DNA of 64,000 nucleotides from Bacteroidota bacterium (GCA_030706605.1 JAUZOE010000004.1:149300-213299); one strand, 5' to 3'; counted from the first letter of the stretch, positions 18,497 through 27,079 are shown. Notes: generated by a model from the letters alone, not told the origin. Numbers and translations are program-made.

Positions 18497-18964
18497 TTAG
18501 ATTCTGAAATGTGCAAATGCTTTATTAGCATCAGCCATACGATGTGTATCTTCTTTCTTCTTATAAGCTGCGCCTTCACCTTTGCTGGCAGCAACTATTT
18601 CATTGGCTAATTTTTCAGCCATGCTACGGCCATTTCTGTCACGGCTGTATTTGATAAGCCATTTAATGCTTAATGATGTTTTCCTGTCTGCACGAACTTC
18701 TGATGGTATCTGGAAAGTAGCGCCACCAATACGACGGCTCTTTACTTCCACACCCGGAGTCACATTTGCCAATGCTTTTTTCCAAACTTCATATCCATCT
18801 TCACCGGAAATTTTAGAAACCTTTTCAATGGCATCATAAAAAATAGTAAAAGCTCCGCTTTTTTTACCCTGCCACATCAAATTGTTTACAAAACGGGTAA
18901 CTAATTTATCCTGAAATTTTGGATCAGGAGCTAATGGAAGTTTTTTTGCTTGTGCTTTACGCAT
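18497..18964 (-). CDS. rpsG: 30S ribosomal protein S7
   Basis: Primary 16S rRNA-binding protein that nucleates the head of the small subunit. The 155 residues show the family pattern: [22 protein letters not shown] at the start, [38 protein letters not shown] and [12 protein letters not shown]. The start ATG is unambiguous. It is the second gene after rpsL, 46 bases apart, and is followed by a strong terminator. Confidence 0.98.
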   Translation of the reverse strand: MRKAQAKKLPLAPDPKFQDKLVTRFVNNLMWQGKKSGAFTIFYDAIEKVSKISGEDGYEVWKKALANVTPGVEVKSRRIGGATFQIPSEVRADRKTSLSIKWLIKYSRDRNGRSMAEKLANEIVAASKGEGAAYKKKEDTHRMADANKAFAHFRI

Positions 18965-19010
18965 TTTTCTTTTTATTTTTTCATCATACCAAAAAGTATG
19001 ACAGGATTAA

Positions 19011-19391
19011 TTATTTCTTAGCTTTTTCTTTTTTTGTTCCGTATTTAGAACGGCTTTGTTTCCGATCTTTAACACCTGCTGTATCGAGGCTTCCACGGAT
19101 AATGTGGTAACGTACACCAGGTAAATCTTTTACTCTGCCTCCACGAAGCAAAACGATTGAGTGCTCCTGCAGGTTATGCCCTTCTCCGGGAATATAAGCG
19201 ATAACTTCTATTTTATTGGTAAGCCTTACTTTAGCAACTTTACGCAAAGCTGAGTTTGGTTTCTTAGGCGTTGTAGTATACACTCTTGTGCACACACCAC
19301 GACGCTGAGGACAACTATCAAGTGCTCTTGATTTGCTTTTTGCCCTGATTATTGTTCTTCCTTTTCTTACTAATTGTTGTATTGTAGGCAT
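19011..19391 (-). CDS. rpsL: 30S ribosomal protein S12
   Basis: Decoding-centre protein. From the ATG at 19391 it has 126 residues beginning [12 protein letters not shown], the conserved S12 start; ten extra codons upstream are not conserved and overlap the promoter. Motifs: [25 protein letters not shown] (about 26-50), with Lys in the streptomycin-relevant TPKKPNS segment, and [20 protein letters not shown]. The key lysines are wild type in appearance, so no streptomycin-resistance change is evident. Confidence 0.98.
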   Translation of the reverse strand: MPTIQQLVRKGRTIIRAKSKSRALDSCPQRRGVCTRVYTTTPKKPNSALRKVAKVRLTNKIEVIAYIPGEGHNLQEHSIVLLRGGRVKDLPGVRYHIIRGSLDTAGVKDRKQSRSKYGTKKEKAKK

Positions 19392-19418
19392 TATTTTTAC
19401 CCTGATTTTTTTGGACGG

Positions 19419-19450
19419 CAAAGGTAAGTGTAGGATTGTAAAATACCAAA
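19419..19450 (-). promoter_or_regulatory. Promoter of rpsL-rpsG
   Basis: On the minus strand TTTG (19447-19450), 20 bases, then TACCTTTG (19419-19426), a full match to the Bacteroidota sigma-ABfr-type consensus TTTG / TAnnTTTG. The predicted start is about 20 bases upstream of the S12 ATG, giving a very short leader. Confidence 0.7.
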
Positions 19451-19542
19451 ATTATTTGACCAATGAAAAAAAATGACTTCTTTTAGCCAAAGATGAAAAA
19501 TAAATTGACAGGCCTGAACTTTGATGAAGCTATATTTTTCAA

Positions 19543-20607
19543 TCAAACTTTAAGCATCCAACCGTATTTATCCACTGCAACACCCGCCTTTATATCATCC
19601 ATTCTATTTTTAATTTTCGGAGCAATTGTCCATGAATCTGTATCCAGGCGCATGATAAAATCTTTATGACATAATTCCCTTATCATAGAAATAGTAGCCG
19701 CTGTACCGGTTCCAAACACTTCGCGCAAAGTTCCTTTAGTATAAGCATCTTCTACCTCATCAATGCTCAAGCGCCTTTCTTCTACTTCAAGGCCCAATTC
19801 ATTTAAAAGTTGAATAGTGCAATCACGGGTAATCCCTGCAAGAATAGTTCCCTCTTCCAATCCCGGCGTTATTGCTTTATTTCCAATAATAAAAAAGACA
19901 TTCATAGTACCACATTCCTGCACATACTTATGCTCAATAGCATCAGTCCAAAGCACCTGGTCATAACCTTTCCTTTTTGCCTCTGCGGTAGGAAACATAG
20001 CTGATCCATAATTACCCGCAGTTTTTGCATAGCCCACACCACCTTCAACCGCTCTTACATATTTTTCTTCTACATAAAGCCTCATGGGGGCACTATAGTA
20101 TGGTCCCGTTGGACTTAAAATAATCATAAATTTATAGGTATCACAAGGCTTCACCCCTATCATTTCATCACAACCAAACATAAAAGGCCTGATATATAAG
20201 GCATGATCCGGCTTATTGGGAATCCAACCTTCATCCAATTTCACCAATTGCTTCATTCCTTCTATAAAAATTTCTTCAGGTACTTCCGGCATTTCCATTC
20301 TCCTGGCCGAAATATTAAATCTCTTAAAATTTTCTTCCGGCCTGAAAATAAATGCGTCACCATCCTGGTTTTTATAGGCTTTTACGCCTTCAAAAATTGC
20401 CTGTCCATAATGCAGCGCCGCGCAAGAAGGAGCAATAGAAAAAGACTGATACGGCTTTATTTCAACAGTTTTCCATTCACCATCTGCATATTCCACTTCA
20501 AGCATATGATCTGTAAAATATTTTCCAAAGGAGATATTCTCCAGGCTCATTGAACTCAGTTTACTTCTTTCAGCTTTTGTAATAATAAAATCTGCTGCTG
20601 CGATCAT
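19543..20607 (-). CDS. ilvE: Branched-chain amino acid aminotransferase
   Basis: PLP fold-type IV transaminase for the last step of Ile, Leu and Val synthesis, or the first of their breakdown. The 354 residues carry the long N-terminal extension of the larger (BCAT-like) subgroup. Motifs: HYGQAIFEGVKAY (about 66-78), FIFRPEENFKRFN, GGVGYAKTAGNYGSAMFP with the PLP lysine (AKTAGNY), QVLWTDA...VQECGTMNVFF and GTGTAATI. No other ilv or leu gene is adjacent. It is divergent from the gene at 20661. Confidence 0.95.
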   Translation of the reverse strand: MIAAADFIITKAERSKLSSMSLENISFGKYFTDHMLEVEYADGEWKTVEIKPYQSFSIAPSCAALHYGQAIFEGVKAYKNQDGDAFIFRPEENFKRFNISARRMEMPEVPEEIFIEGMKQLVKLDEGWIPNKPDHALYIRPFMFGCDEMIGVKPCDTYKFMIILSPTGPYYSAPMRLYVEEKYVRAVEGGVGYAKTAGNYGSAMFPTAEAKRKGYDQVLWTDAIEHKYVQECGTMNVFFIIGNKAITPGLEEGTILAGITRDCTIQLLNELGLEVEERRLSIDEVEDAYTKGTLREVFGTGTAATISMIRELCHKDFIMRLDTDSWTIAPKIKNRMDDIKAGVAVDKYGWMLKV

Positions 20608-20660
20608 ATCGTTATTTTTGTTGCAAAGGAACGAAAAAAAAGAATCGAAAAATACTTAAA

Positions 20661-21194
20661 ATGAGCATAGACAACATCCAATTACCCGGCCATTTATGCC
20701 AACTCATGTTTACAAAAAGCTTACTGGATACATCGCTGTACCATAATAACGAACCGATTTCTATACAGATTGATGAAATAAAAGATGCTCCTGAAAAAAT
20801 AAAAATTAACAGCCTGGGTGAAAACAGGGGAAACATTCTCTTTTTGGTTAATAATGCACAACACAAATTTCTTGCTGATGATGAGATGAAATTATTATCT
20901 AATCTTTTAACGGCCTGCAAAATTTCCATGGCAGATATAGTATTGACCAATTATAATCAAAATCCTACAATCAATTATCAGCTATTAATTGACCAATTTC
21001 ATCCTAAAAAGATTTTAATATTTGGAGTTACTTCTTCAGATTTAGCATTACCTTTTAATATTCCTTTTTTTCAAATACAAAAATTCCAGGACCAACAATA
21101 TATGATCAGCCCGACATTATCTGATTTTTTAAATAATACAAAATTGAAAAAAGAATTGTGGGATAGCCTTCAAAAAATATTTCTGCTTCAATAA
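20661..21194 (+). CDS. Conserved hypothetical protein, candidate DNA polymerase III psi (HolD)-like subunit
   Basis: A 177-residue soluble protein usually left unannotated. By eye its layout resembles Escherichia coli HolD: a hydrophobic strand followed by an acidic helix (ILFLVNNAQHKFLADDEMKLLSNLL), then SMADIVLTN (compare SPDQVLQLT), and a C-terminal ISPTLSDFLNNTKLKKELWDSLQ (compare ASPALTDLRANPTARAALWQQI). A second strand region, PKKILIFGVTS, adds a Rossmann/uracil-DNA-glycosylase-like look. Psi links the clamp loader to chi and SSB. The similarity is remote and from memory, so function is inference only. It is followed after 6 bases by rdgB, the same transcript. Confidence 0.55.
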   Translation: MSIDNIQLPGHLCQLMFTKSLLDTSLYHNNEPISIQIDEIKDAPEKIKINSLGENRGNILFLVNNAQHKFLADDEMKLLSNLLTACKISMADIVLTNYNQNPTINYQLLIDQFHPKKILIFGVTSSDLALPFNIPFFQIQKFQDQQYMISPTLSDFLNNTKLKKELWDSLQKIFLLQ

Positions 21195-21200
21195 TAAAAT

Positions 21201-21776
21201 ATGAAAACATTAATTTTTGCAACCAACAACAGCAATAAGGTAACTGAAGTAAGAAGCATTTTGGGAGAAAAGTTCAAAATAATATCACTTGCCGAAGCTG
21301 GAATCAACATTGATATTCCTGAGCCTTATGATACACTGGAAGAAAATGCCTGCGAAAAAGCAAGAGTTATTAATTCGATTACCAGGGGAAATTGTTTTGC
21401 AGAAGATACAGGATTAGAAACAGATGCATTAAACGGAGAGCCCGGCGTAAAAAGTGCCCGCTATGCCGGAGAAGGAAGATCTTTTGAAAAAAATATTGAT
21501 AAGTTATTAACCAGGTTAAAAGATTTAGAAAATCGAAAAGCACAATTCAAAACGGTGATTTGCGTTATCCTTAACGGCGAACAAACTGTTTTTGAAGGCA
21601 TCTGCAAAGGCACTATTATCAAAGAAAGAAGAGGTAATTCTGGCTTTGGATATGATCCGGTTTTTATTCCTGAAGGTTCAGATAAAACATTTGCCGAAAT
21701 GACACTTGCTGAAAAAAATATTTTCAGCCATAGAAAAAAGGCAATTGAAAAATTAACTACTTTTTTAAAAATCTGA
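21201..21776 (+). CDS. rdgB: XTP/dITP diphosphatase (RdgB/HAM1 family)
   Basis: Hydrolyses non-canonical purine triphosphates such as dITP and XTP to monophosphates, keeping them out of DNA and RNA. The 191 residues have the family motifs: FATNNSNKVTEVRSIL at about 5-20 (triphosphate binding), FAEDTGLETDALNGEPGVKSARYAGE at about 67-92 with the catalytic Asp, and GFGYDPVFIP at about 146-155, with SHRKKA near the C-terminus. It starts 6 bases after the psi-like gene. Confidence 0.96.
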   Translation: MKTLIFATNNSNKVTEVRSILGEKFKIISLAEAGINIDIPEPYDTLEENACEKARVINSITRGNCFAEDTGLETDALNGEPGVKSARYAGEGRSFEKNIDKLLTRLKDLENRKAQFKTVICVILNGEQTVFEGICKGTIIKERRGNSGFGYDPVFIPEGSDKTFAEMTLAEKNIFSHRKKAIEKLTTFLKI

Positions 21777-21818
21777 TTACAAGACTTTTCTTCAATAAGA
21801 AAAAACATTAATAATTTT

Positions 21819-22397
21819 TTGGCAGAACAAAGCAACCATATCCCCCCCGAATCCTACTTAATACAAGCGTGCATTGATGGTGACCGTCAGATGCAGAAAG
21901 TTTTGTACAAAAAATTTGCAGCAAAAATGTATGGCATCTGTCTCAGATATGCAGGCAACACCGAAGATGCCAATGATATTTTGCAGGATGGCTTTATAAA
22001 GGTATTTAAGAATTTAAGTAAATTTAGAGGAGAAGGTTCTTTTGAAGGTTGGGTAAGAAGAATTTTTGTAAATACCTCTATCGAGCATTTTAGAAAAAAA
22101 GTGAAATTATATAATGTTACAGAAGTTCAGGAAAATACGATAGAAGATAAAGAATTCAATGCGCTGGATTTACTGGCTACAAAAGATATTATCAGCATTG
22201 TGAATGAATTATCACCAGGATACAAAGCAGTTTTCAACCTGCATGTTATTGAGGGCTACTCGCATAAAGAGATTGCCGATATTTTGGGCATTACTGAAGG
22301 CACCAGTAAATCGCAATTAGCCAGGGCAAAAGGTGTTTTGAAAAAAATGACAGATGTCAGGATGAATAAAATAAAAAACGATTCCAATATTTCTTAA
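21819..22397 (+). CDS. ECF-type RNA polymerase sigma factor
   Basis: A 192-residue sigma-70 family factor with region 2 (about 32-98: YGICLRYAGNTEDANDILQDGFIKVFKNL, EGWVRRIFVNTSIEHFRK) and region 4 (about 128-180: LSPGYKAVFNLHVIEGYSHKEIADILGITEGTSKSQLARAK). The start is TTG at 21819: no in-frame ATG occurs before residue 25 and no better start is visible. It is followed after 9 bases by a gene for a single-pass membrane protein, the usual layout for an ECF sigma factor and its regulator. Confidence 0.92.
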   Translation: MAEQSNHIPPESYLIQACIDGDRQMQKVLYKKFAAKMYGICLRYAGNTEDANDILQDGFIKVFKNLSKFRGEGSFEGWVRRIFVNTSIEHFRKKVKLYNVTEVQENTIEDKEFNALDLLATKDIISIVNELSPGYKAVFNLHVIEGYSHKEIADILGITEGTSKSQLARAKGVLKKMTDVRMNKIKNDSNIS

Positions 22398-22406
22398 GCA
22401 TCCACA

Positions 22407-22994
22407 ATGGAAAATTTTAAAACCAGGCTCTTTAATTATGAAGTTCCTCCACCAGAAAAAACATGGAGTAACATTGCAGCCGATTTGGATAATGAAAAAG
22501 TGATTAAAATACCTGGCTTAAGAAAAAAATCCAAATTACTTTTTTATAGTTTAACCGCAGCCGCTTCGTTGATCATTATTTTTGTTGGCACTTTTTTTTT
22601 CAATAAAAATACTGGGATAAAATCGATAGCAAATAATACTGTATTGAAAATAAATAATCCTATAAGCCAAAAAACAAAAGACTCCATCACACGTAACTAC
22701 CAGATTTTAGAAGCCATTATTAATGCCCCACAGGATAAAAAACTATTGGCTTCCAATTTTGAAAAAGAAGACGGGGTTCCCAAAAAATATATTACCATAG
22801 CCGGACCCGAAGGACAGCCCGTTAAAATTTCTCCTAAGGCAGCCACTCTTATTCTATCCGCCGATAATGAATACCCCCCAAGACCCGTGTGGAATAAGAA
22901 AATAGAGAAATGGAAACAAATTATGATGAACAAAATGACCTCTCCTACTTCTACTAATCTTGTTGATATATTACAACTTGCCAGTATTAATTAA
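22407..22994 (+). CDS. Single-pass membrane protein, probable anti-sigma factor
   Basis: A 195-residue protein with a cytoplasmic N-terminal segment (about 1-45, beginning MENFKTRLFNYEVPPPEKTW), one transmembrane helix (about 47-66, LLFYSLTAAASLIIIFVGTF) and an extracytoplasmic region of about 125 residues. The motif VPPPEKTWSNIAADL resembles the N-termini of Bacteroidota proteins encoded after ECF sigma genes. No zinc-binding HxxxCxxC is present, so it is not a ZAS-type anti-sigma. The role is inferred from position and topology. Confidence 0.65.
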   Translation: MENFKTRLFNYEVPPPEKTWSNIAADLDNEKVIKIPGLRKKSKLLFYSLTAAASLIIIFVGTFFFNKNTGIKSIANNTVLKINNPISQKTKDSITRNYQILEAIINAPQDKKLLASNFEKEDGVPKKYITIAGPEGQPVKISPKAATLILSADNEYPPRPVWNKKIEKWKQIMMNKMTSPTSTNLVDILQLASIN

Positions 22995-23016
22995 AACTGA
23001 ATAAAAGAATATATCT

Positions 23017-23448
23017 ATGGCCAGGATAAAGATTCAACTACCACAAAAAGTAATTGCTTCATTTACAATCCCCGTAAGGATTACTGATATAAACTATGGT
23101 AATCACGTTGGTAATCATGCCATGGTAGAGATTATACATGAAACTCGTGTACAGTTTTTACAAAAACATAATTTTACTGAATTAAATGCGGGAGGAACTT
23201 CACTTATCATGAATGAACTTTTAGTTGAGTTTAAGAATGAAGCGTTTTATAATGATTCGCTGGAAGTAAAAATATTTTCAGGAGAAATTTCAAGGAAAAG
23301 CTTTGAACTGTTCTACCTTTTAACTACCCGGAGAAATGGGGCAACTGTGGTTATTGCACATGCTAAAACAGGAATAGTTTGTTATGATTACCAGGAGAAA
23401 AAAGTAGATCTGCTTCCGGAAAAATTAAAATTGATTTTACTCAATTAA
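23017..23448 (+). CDS. 4-hydroxybenzoyl-CoA thioesterase-family (hotdog fold) protein
   Basis: A 143-residue hotdog-fold protein of the YbgC/FadM kind. The segment VRITDINYGNHVGNHAMVEIIHETRVQFL (about 20-48) carries the acidic catalytic residue in the family's D-x-x-G-H-motif position, as TDINYGNHVGN. The rest forms the expected sheet (LVEFKNEAFYNDSLEVKI). Likely an acyl-CoA or acyl-ACP thioesterase; the substrate is unknown. It lies 22 bases after the membrane protein gene and overlaps the convergent aroE 3' end by 8 bases. Confidence 0.85.
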   Translation: MARIKIQLPQKVIASFTIPVRITDINYGNHVGNHAMVEIIHETRVQFLQKHNFTELNAGGTSLIMNELLVEFKNEAFYNDSLEVKIFSGEISRKSFELFYLLTTRRNGATVVIAHAKTGIVCYDYQEKKVDLLPEKLKLILLN

Positions 23449-24181
23449 TTGAATTCCATATTTTCCAACTTTCCTCAGCCTGGATTACCAGCATTTTTTC
23501 ACCATTTTCAATCACTGCACCTTTTTCTTCTGCTTTGGTAAGAAATTGAGTTTTGGGCGGATTATAGATCAAATCAAAAAAATAATGTTGGTCTGTAATG
23601 TATTGATAAGGTATATTAGGATACGCATATATGTTAGGAAACATCCCAACCGGAGTCGTATTAATAACAACTGTATATTCTTCCATCATTTTTTCAGAAA
23701 TATGTTCGTAATCAATTAAAGACGAATTGACGACTTTTCTTGTAACTTTTAAAAATTGAATTCCCAGTTTTTTTAAAACAAAAGCCACCGCCATAGAAGA
23801 GCCACCTGTACCCAGTATTAATGCTTTTTTATGAAATGGTTTTAGATGGGGAAGAAATGATTTTTCAAAACCTGTGACATCTGTATTGTATCCAATCCAT
23901 TTTCCATTATCGATTTTGATACAATTACACGCATTCATTTCCCGGCATTCATCAGTTAAGCCATCTAAATAAGAAATAATCCGGGATTTATAAGGAATGG
24001 TAATATTTAATCCTGAAAGATTAGATAGTTTTTTTAGCCCTGATACTTCTTTATCCAGTTCTTTCAATTCAAAATTTTGATATTGACAATCTGTAATATT
24101 TTCCTCTAGGAATTTACTGGTAAAATATTTTTGGGAAAATGAATGGCCCAATGTGAGGCCAATCAATCCATAAATTTTCAT
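23441..24181 (-). CDS. aroE: Shikimate dehydrogenase
   Basis: Reduces 3-dehydroshikimate to shikimate with NADPH. The 246 residues are slightly short for AroE but complete. Motifs: GLTLGHSFSQKYF (about 6-18, shikimate site), SGLNITIPYKSRII (catalytic Lys, about 57-70), GYNTDVTGF, ILGTGGSSMAVAF (NADP-binding, about 122-134) and NTTPVGMFPN. Its ATG overlaps the stop of the upstream phosphosulfolactate synthase gene by one base (TAATG), indicating translational coupling. Confidence 0.95.
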   Translation of the reverse strand: MKIYGLIGLTLGHSFSQKYFTSKFLEENITDCQYQNFELKELDKEVSGLKKLSNLSGLNITIPYKSRIISYLDGLTDECREMNACNCIKIDNGKWIGYNTDVTGFEKSFLPHLKPFHKKALILGTGGSSMAVAFVLKKLGIQFLKVTRKVVNSSLIDYEHISEKMMEEYTVVINTTPVGMFPNIYAYPNIPYQYITDQHYFFDLIYNPPKTQFLTKAEEKGAVIENGEKMLVIQAEESWKIWNSIN

Positions 24182-24951
24182 TACGATTTTTCTTTATCAA
24201 GATATAAATGAAATGTATCCCCTCTAAGTCCAATACGCATTGCTTCTAAAGGAATCACTTCTGTAGGGGCGATGTTACCAAGGTTTGCATTACAACCTAC
24301 CAGTTCGAGAAAATAAAGCTGCTGCGCTTTTTGTGGCGCCTCCCAAAGAATTTTTTCACCTGGTATTTGAGTTAATATTTCCTGTACCAACCCCTCTCTT
24401 ACCTCTCCGGAACCCCGATAAATGCCTACATTACCTGCTTCACGAGCCTCTGCAATTACATAAGTAGCGCCGGCTTCCAACTCCGCTTTCATTTGTTCTA
24501 TCCACTTGTAAGGAGGGATAATATGAGCAGCATCTTTACTTCCTACTTCACTGAGAACAATGCCATGCTTAGTTAGTTTTTCAATATAACCACATTTTTC
24601 AGCATGAGGAATAATAATAGAACCGTCACTCACTTCCATATAGTGGATATCAAAATCTTTACACAGTTGGATGTAATCATTAAATTGGTTTCTTATTAGA
24701 AATGCTTCAAATAAAGTACCACCAAAGTAAACAGGAATATCAAAAGACTGATATAGGTCAATCTTTTCGCGAAGATTGGGAGTCACAAAAGCAGTTCCAA
24801 AACCGAGTTTGACAATATCAATGTGAGGACGGGCAGCACTTATTAAATTCCGGCTTTCTTCAAGGCTTAACCCTTTATCCATTACCATGGTTAAACCATT
24901 TTTGCGTGGCTTCGCAACCCTATCAGGGATTTGACTGAGTTTAAAATTCAT
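24181..24951 (-). CDS. comA: Phosphosulfolactate synthase (ComA family)
   Basis: The family catalyses addition of sulfite to phosphoenolpyruvate to give 2-phospho-3-sulfolactate, first described in methanogen coenzyme M synthesis. The 256-residue TIM barrel shows the family pattern: GLTMVMDKGLSLEE (about 19-32), DIVKLGFGTAF, VYFGGTLFEAF (about 75-85), MEVSDGSI, KHGIVLSEVGSKD, YVIAEAREAGNVGIY and ILWEAPQK...LVGCNANLGNI. The role in Bacteroidota is not settled; sulfolactate or sulfonolipid precursor synthesis is possible. It is coupled to aroE downstream. Confidence 0.88.
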   Translation of the reverse strand: MNFKLSQIPDRVAKPRKNGLTMVMDKGLSLEESRNLISAARPHIDIVKLGFGTAFVTPNLREKIDLYQSFDIPVYFGGTLFEAFLIRNQFNDYIQLCKDFDIHYMEVSDGSIIIPHAEKCGYIEKLTKHGIVLSEVGSKDAAHIIPPYKWIEQMKAELEAGATYVIAEAREAGNVGIYRGSGEVREGLVQEILTQIPGEKILWEAPQKAQQLYFLELVGCNANLGNIAPTEVIPLEAMRIGLRGDTFHLYLDKEKS

Positions 24952-24971
24952 TAATTGACATTTGAGATGCG

Positions 24972-25005
24972 CAAATATAGTTTGGTGTAATCAAAATATG
25001 GTCAA
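24972..25005 (-). promoter_or_regulatory. Candidate promoter of comA-aroE
   Basis: On the minus strand TATATTTG at 24972-24979 matches TAnnTTTG, with TTTTTTG (TTG at 25003-25005) 23 bases upstream. The spacing is a little longer than usual. It lies about 20 bases before the comA ATG. Confidence 0.4.
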
Positions 25006-25122
25006 AAAATATTGTGAATATATCTTCACATTTTAATTTTTAAAATTTTTTGAACTTTTTAAACTTATTTATCTGGGATCAATTTAAGTGCGTTTATCCC
25101 TTTTAACCTATCTGTTATAATG

Positions 25123-26553
25123 CTACTTTTTATATTTCTTCTTCAAATCTTTATTTAGGCTAATAGTTTCAACAACCAATGAATTTTGTAACAAGGAAGG
25201 GTTTAAATCTATAAACTGTTTAGTCAATCCAGGGGCTCTATGTATTCCATTTTCAAGATGCAAAAGTGCTTCCTTTGATTTGCCAAGAGCAAAAAGTACT
25301 GCAGCTTTATAAAAAACAAACAAAGGTTTATCATCTGTATTTTTTTGAGCATTATAAATCTGCTCAAGAGCTTCTTCATAATATTCAAAATCATAAAGGC
25401 TTTTTATTAGTTCTTTCCATCCTTTCACATTCCTGGGACGAGCCTTAATAAAATGAGTGAAGTGAACAACAGCTTCTTTAATTCTCTCCAATTGCACTAA
25501 ACATTGCGCCAAAGCCAAATGATAATCTGGCTTTGACTTATTAATACTCATTGCCTGGCTTAGGTTTTTTACTGCACTTTCCCAATAGCCTTCTTTCATA
25601 TATGTTCCGGCAATTTTATAATATAAATGACTATCTGTTGAATTTAAATGCACTGCTTTTCGATAATGGAATCTTGCTTGTGCCGGATTTTTTAATTTTT
25701 CAAAACAATAACCTATTGCTTCATAAATTACGGCTTCAGGCATAGTAAGTTCCAAGACCTTTTGCAATACCTCGATAGCTTCACGGTATTTACGAAGCCG
25801 TAAATAAGCATCCCCAAGGTTGCGATACGCATAATCAAATTTTTCATCAATCGCAATTGCATATTGATAGGCGTCGATTGATTTCTCATATAATTTTAAT
25901 CCCTGGAAAGCTGCTCCCAGGTTAAACCAGGCTAATTGTGTATATGGATATTCATCTATTATTTTTTGATGAAGTAGTACACTTTCCTCATTTTTACCCG
26001 TATAGTCAGTCCAAAAGCAAATTTTATATAAAGCCTCTTCATTAGTAGGGTCTTGCTCAAGAATTAATTTCAGGCAATTGAAAACTTTATTGAAATCTTC
26101 ATAATCATCATATACATCCGCCAGTTCAAAAAGTAATTCTGTTTTTTCTACGCCATCAAATACTATGATGGCCTCTTCCAAAAGCATTGCCGCTTTTTCC
26201 TGGTTATCCAAAGCGAGATAAGCATCCGTTTTAAGAATATAAAGATTAATATCATTGCTATCAAGTACTTCTGCTTTTTCAAGTATGGAAAGCGCCTCAA
26301 GATATCTTTGCGAAGCAATTAATATATCTGCCTTTTTAATAAACAACGATGATGAATACGGATATTGTTCTACCCCAAAATTAACAGCTTCGAGCGCTAA
26401 AGGAATATTATCATTTTCATCAAAATAATCGATAATACGCTCAAAAGATTCTTCTTCTATAAAATTGAATTTTTTACCGGTCTTAAAATTCTGATACTGC
26501 TTCAATAACTCCTTCATTTCATCCCTTTCCTGCCTAAATGGATTTTCTTTCAT
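25123..26553 (-). CDS. Tetratricopeptide repeat protein
   Basis: A 476-residue protein made almost wholly of TPR units from about residue 30 to 450, for example ALEAVNFGVEQYPYSSSLFIKKADIL, AWFNLGAAFQGLKLYEKSIDAYQYAIAI, AYRNLGDAYLRLRKYREAIEVLQKVL and HLALAQCLVQLERIKEAVVHFTHFI. No signal peptide or transmembrane segment, so cytoplasmic. TPR solenoids mediate protein-protein contacts; the partner is unknown. It is monocistronic as far as can be seen, upstream of comA on the same strand but 171 bases away. Confidence 0.9.
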   Translation of the reverse strand: MKENPFRQERDEMKELLKQYQNFKTGKKFNFIEEESFERIIDYFDENDNIPLALEAVNFGVEQYPYSSSLFIKKADILIASQRYLEALSILEKAEVLDSNDINLYILKTDAYLALDNQEKAAMLLEEAIIVFDGVEKTELLFELADVYDDYEDFNKVFNCLKLILEQDPTNEEALYKICFWTDYTGKNEESVLLHQKIIDEYPYTQLAWFNLGAAFQGLKLYEKSIDAYQYAIAIDEKFDYAYRNLGDAYLRLRKYREAIEVLQKVLELTMPEAVIYEAIGYCFEKLKNPAQARFHYRKAVHLNSTDSHLYYKIAGTYMKEGYWESAVKNLSQAMSINKSKPDYHLALAQCLVQLERIKEAVVHFTHFIKARPRNVKGWKELIKSLYDFEYYEEALEQIYNAQKNTDDKPLFVFYKAAVLFALGKSKEALLHLENGIHRAPGLTKQFIDLNPSLLQNSLVVETISLNKDLKKKYKK

Positions 26554-26651
26554 AGTTGATTAAACTTATACTACAATATACTAATTATTTCAAAATAATC
26601 GTTATACTAAAAAATATATCCCGGCAAAGAATAAAAAAAATGATGAGTGGC

Positions 26652-26681
26652 TTGCATTATCATATTAATTTCTTACCTTTG
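26652..26681 (+). promoter_or_regulatory. Promoter of the small secreted protein gene
   Basis: TTG (26652-26654), 19 bases, then TACCTTTG (26674-26681), a full match to the Bacteroidota consensus, 26 bases upstream of the ATG at 26708. Confidence 0.65.
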
Positions 26682-26707
26682 TTAAAATAAATTAACATTT
26701 TTTACAA

Positions 26708-27055
26708 ATGAATAAATATTCCAAAATAATATCGGTTACGTTACTGGTTTGCGGAGTATGCCTATTTGCTTTCGCAAACAGAGGTGGTTTTGTAAAAAAA
26801 GACAAACCTCATCTTAACATTAGCACTTCCGGAAATTTAAAAAATTCTATTTCTTTTAATTTAAAATCAGGACTCACTTATCGCGGTAGCGCTTTATTAA
26901 ACAGACAACAAATTGGTAACAATATAATCAGTGAAGAATTAATTTCATACAAAAAAGGAAATACTGTATATATTTTACCTTACAAGCAAAAAGTATTTAT
27001 TCCTGAATATAACCAAAAAGATGGATACAAATTAATAATCAGATCCAGAAAATAA
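26708..27055 (+). CDS. Small secreted protein of unknown function
   Basis: A 115-residue protein with an N-terminal signal segment (about residues 5-24, VTLLVCGVCLFAFANRGG) and a basic, Lys/Asn/Ser-rich mature part. It contains LKSGLTYRGSALLNRQQIG and NTVYILPYKQKVFIPEY, with no recognised domain. It is a monocistronic unit bounded by a consensus promoter (26652-26681) and a textbook terminator (27080-27107), which suggests strong, independent expression. The basic mature chain might bind nucleic acid or the envelope, but that is a guess. Confidence 0.7.
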   Translation: MNKYSKIISVTLLVCGVCLFAFANRGGFVKKDKPHLNISTSGNLKNSISFNLKSGLTYRGSALLNRQQIGNNIISEELISYKKGNTVYILPYKQKVFIPEYNQKDGYKLIIRSRK

Positions 27056-27079
27056 AAGCTAAAAAGTATTATATAAAAA

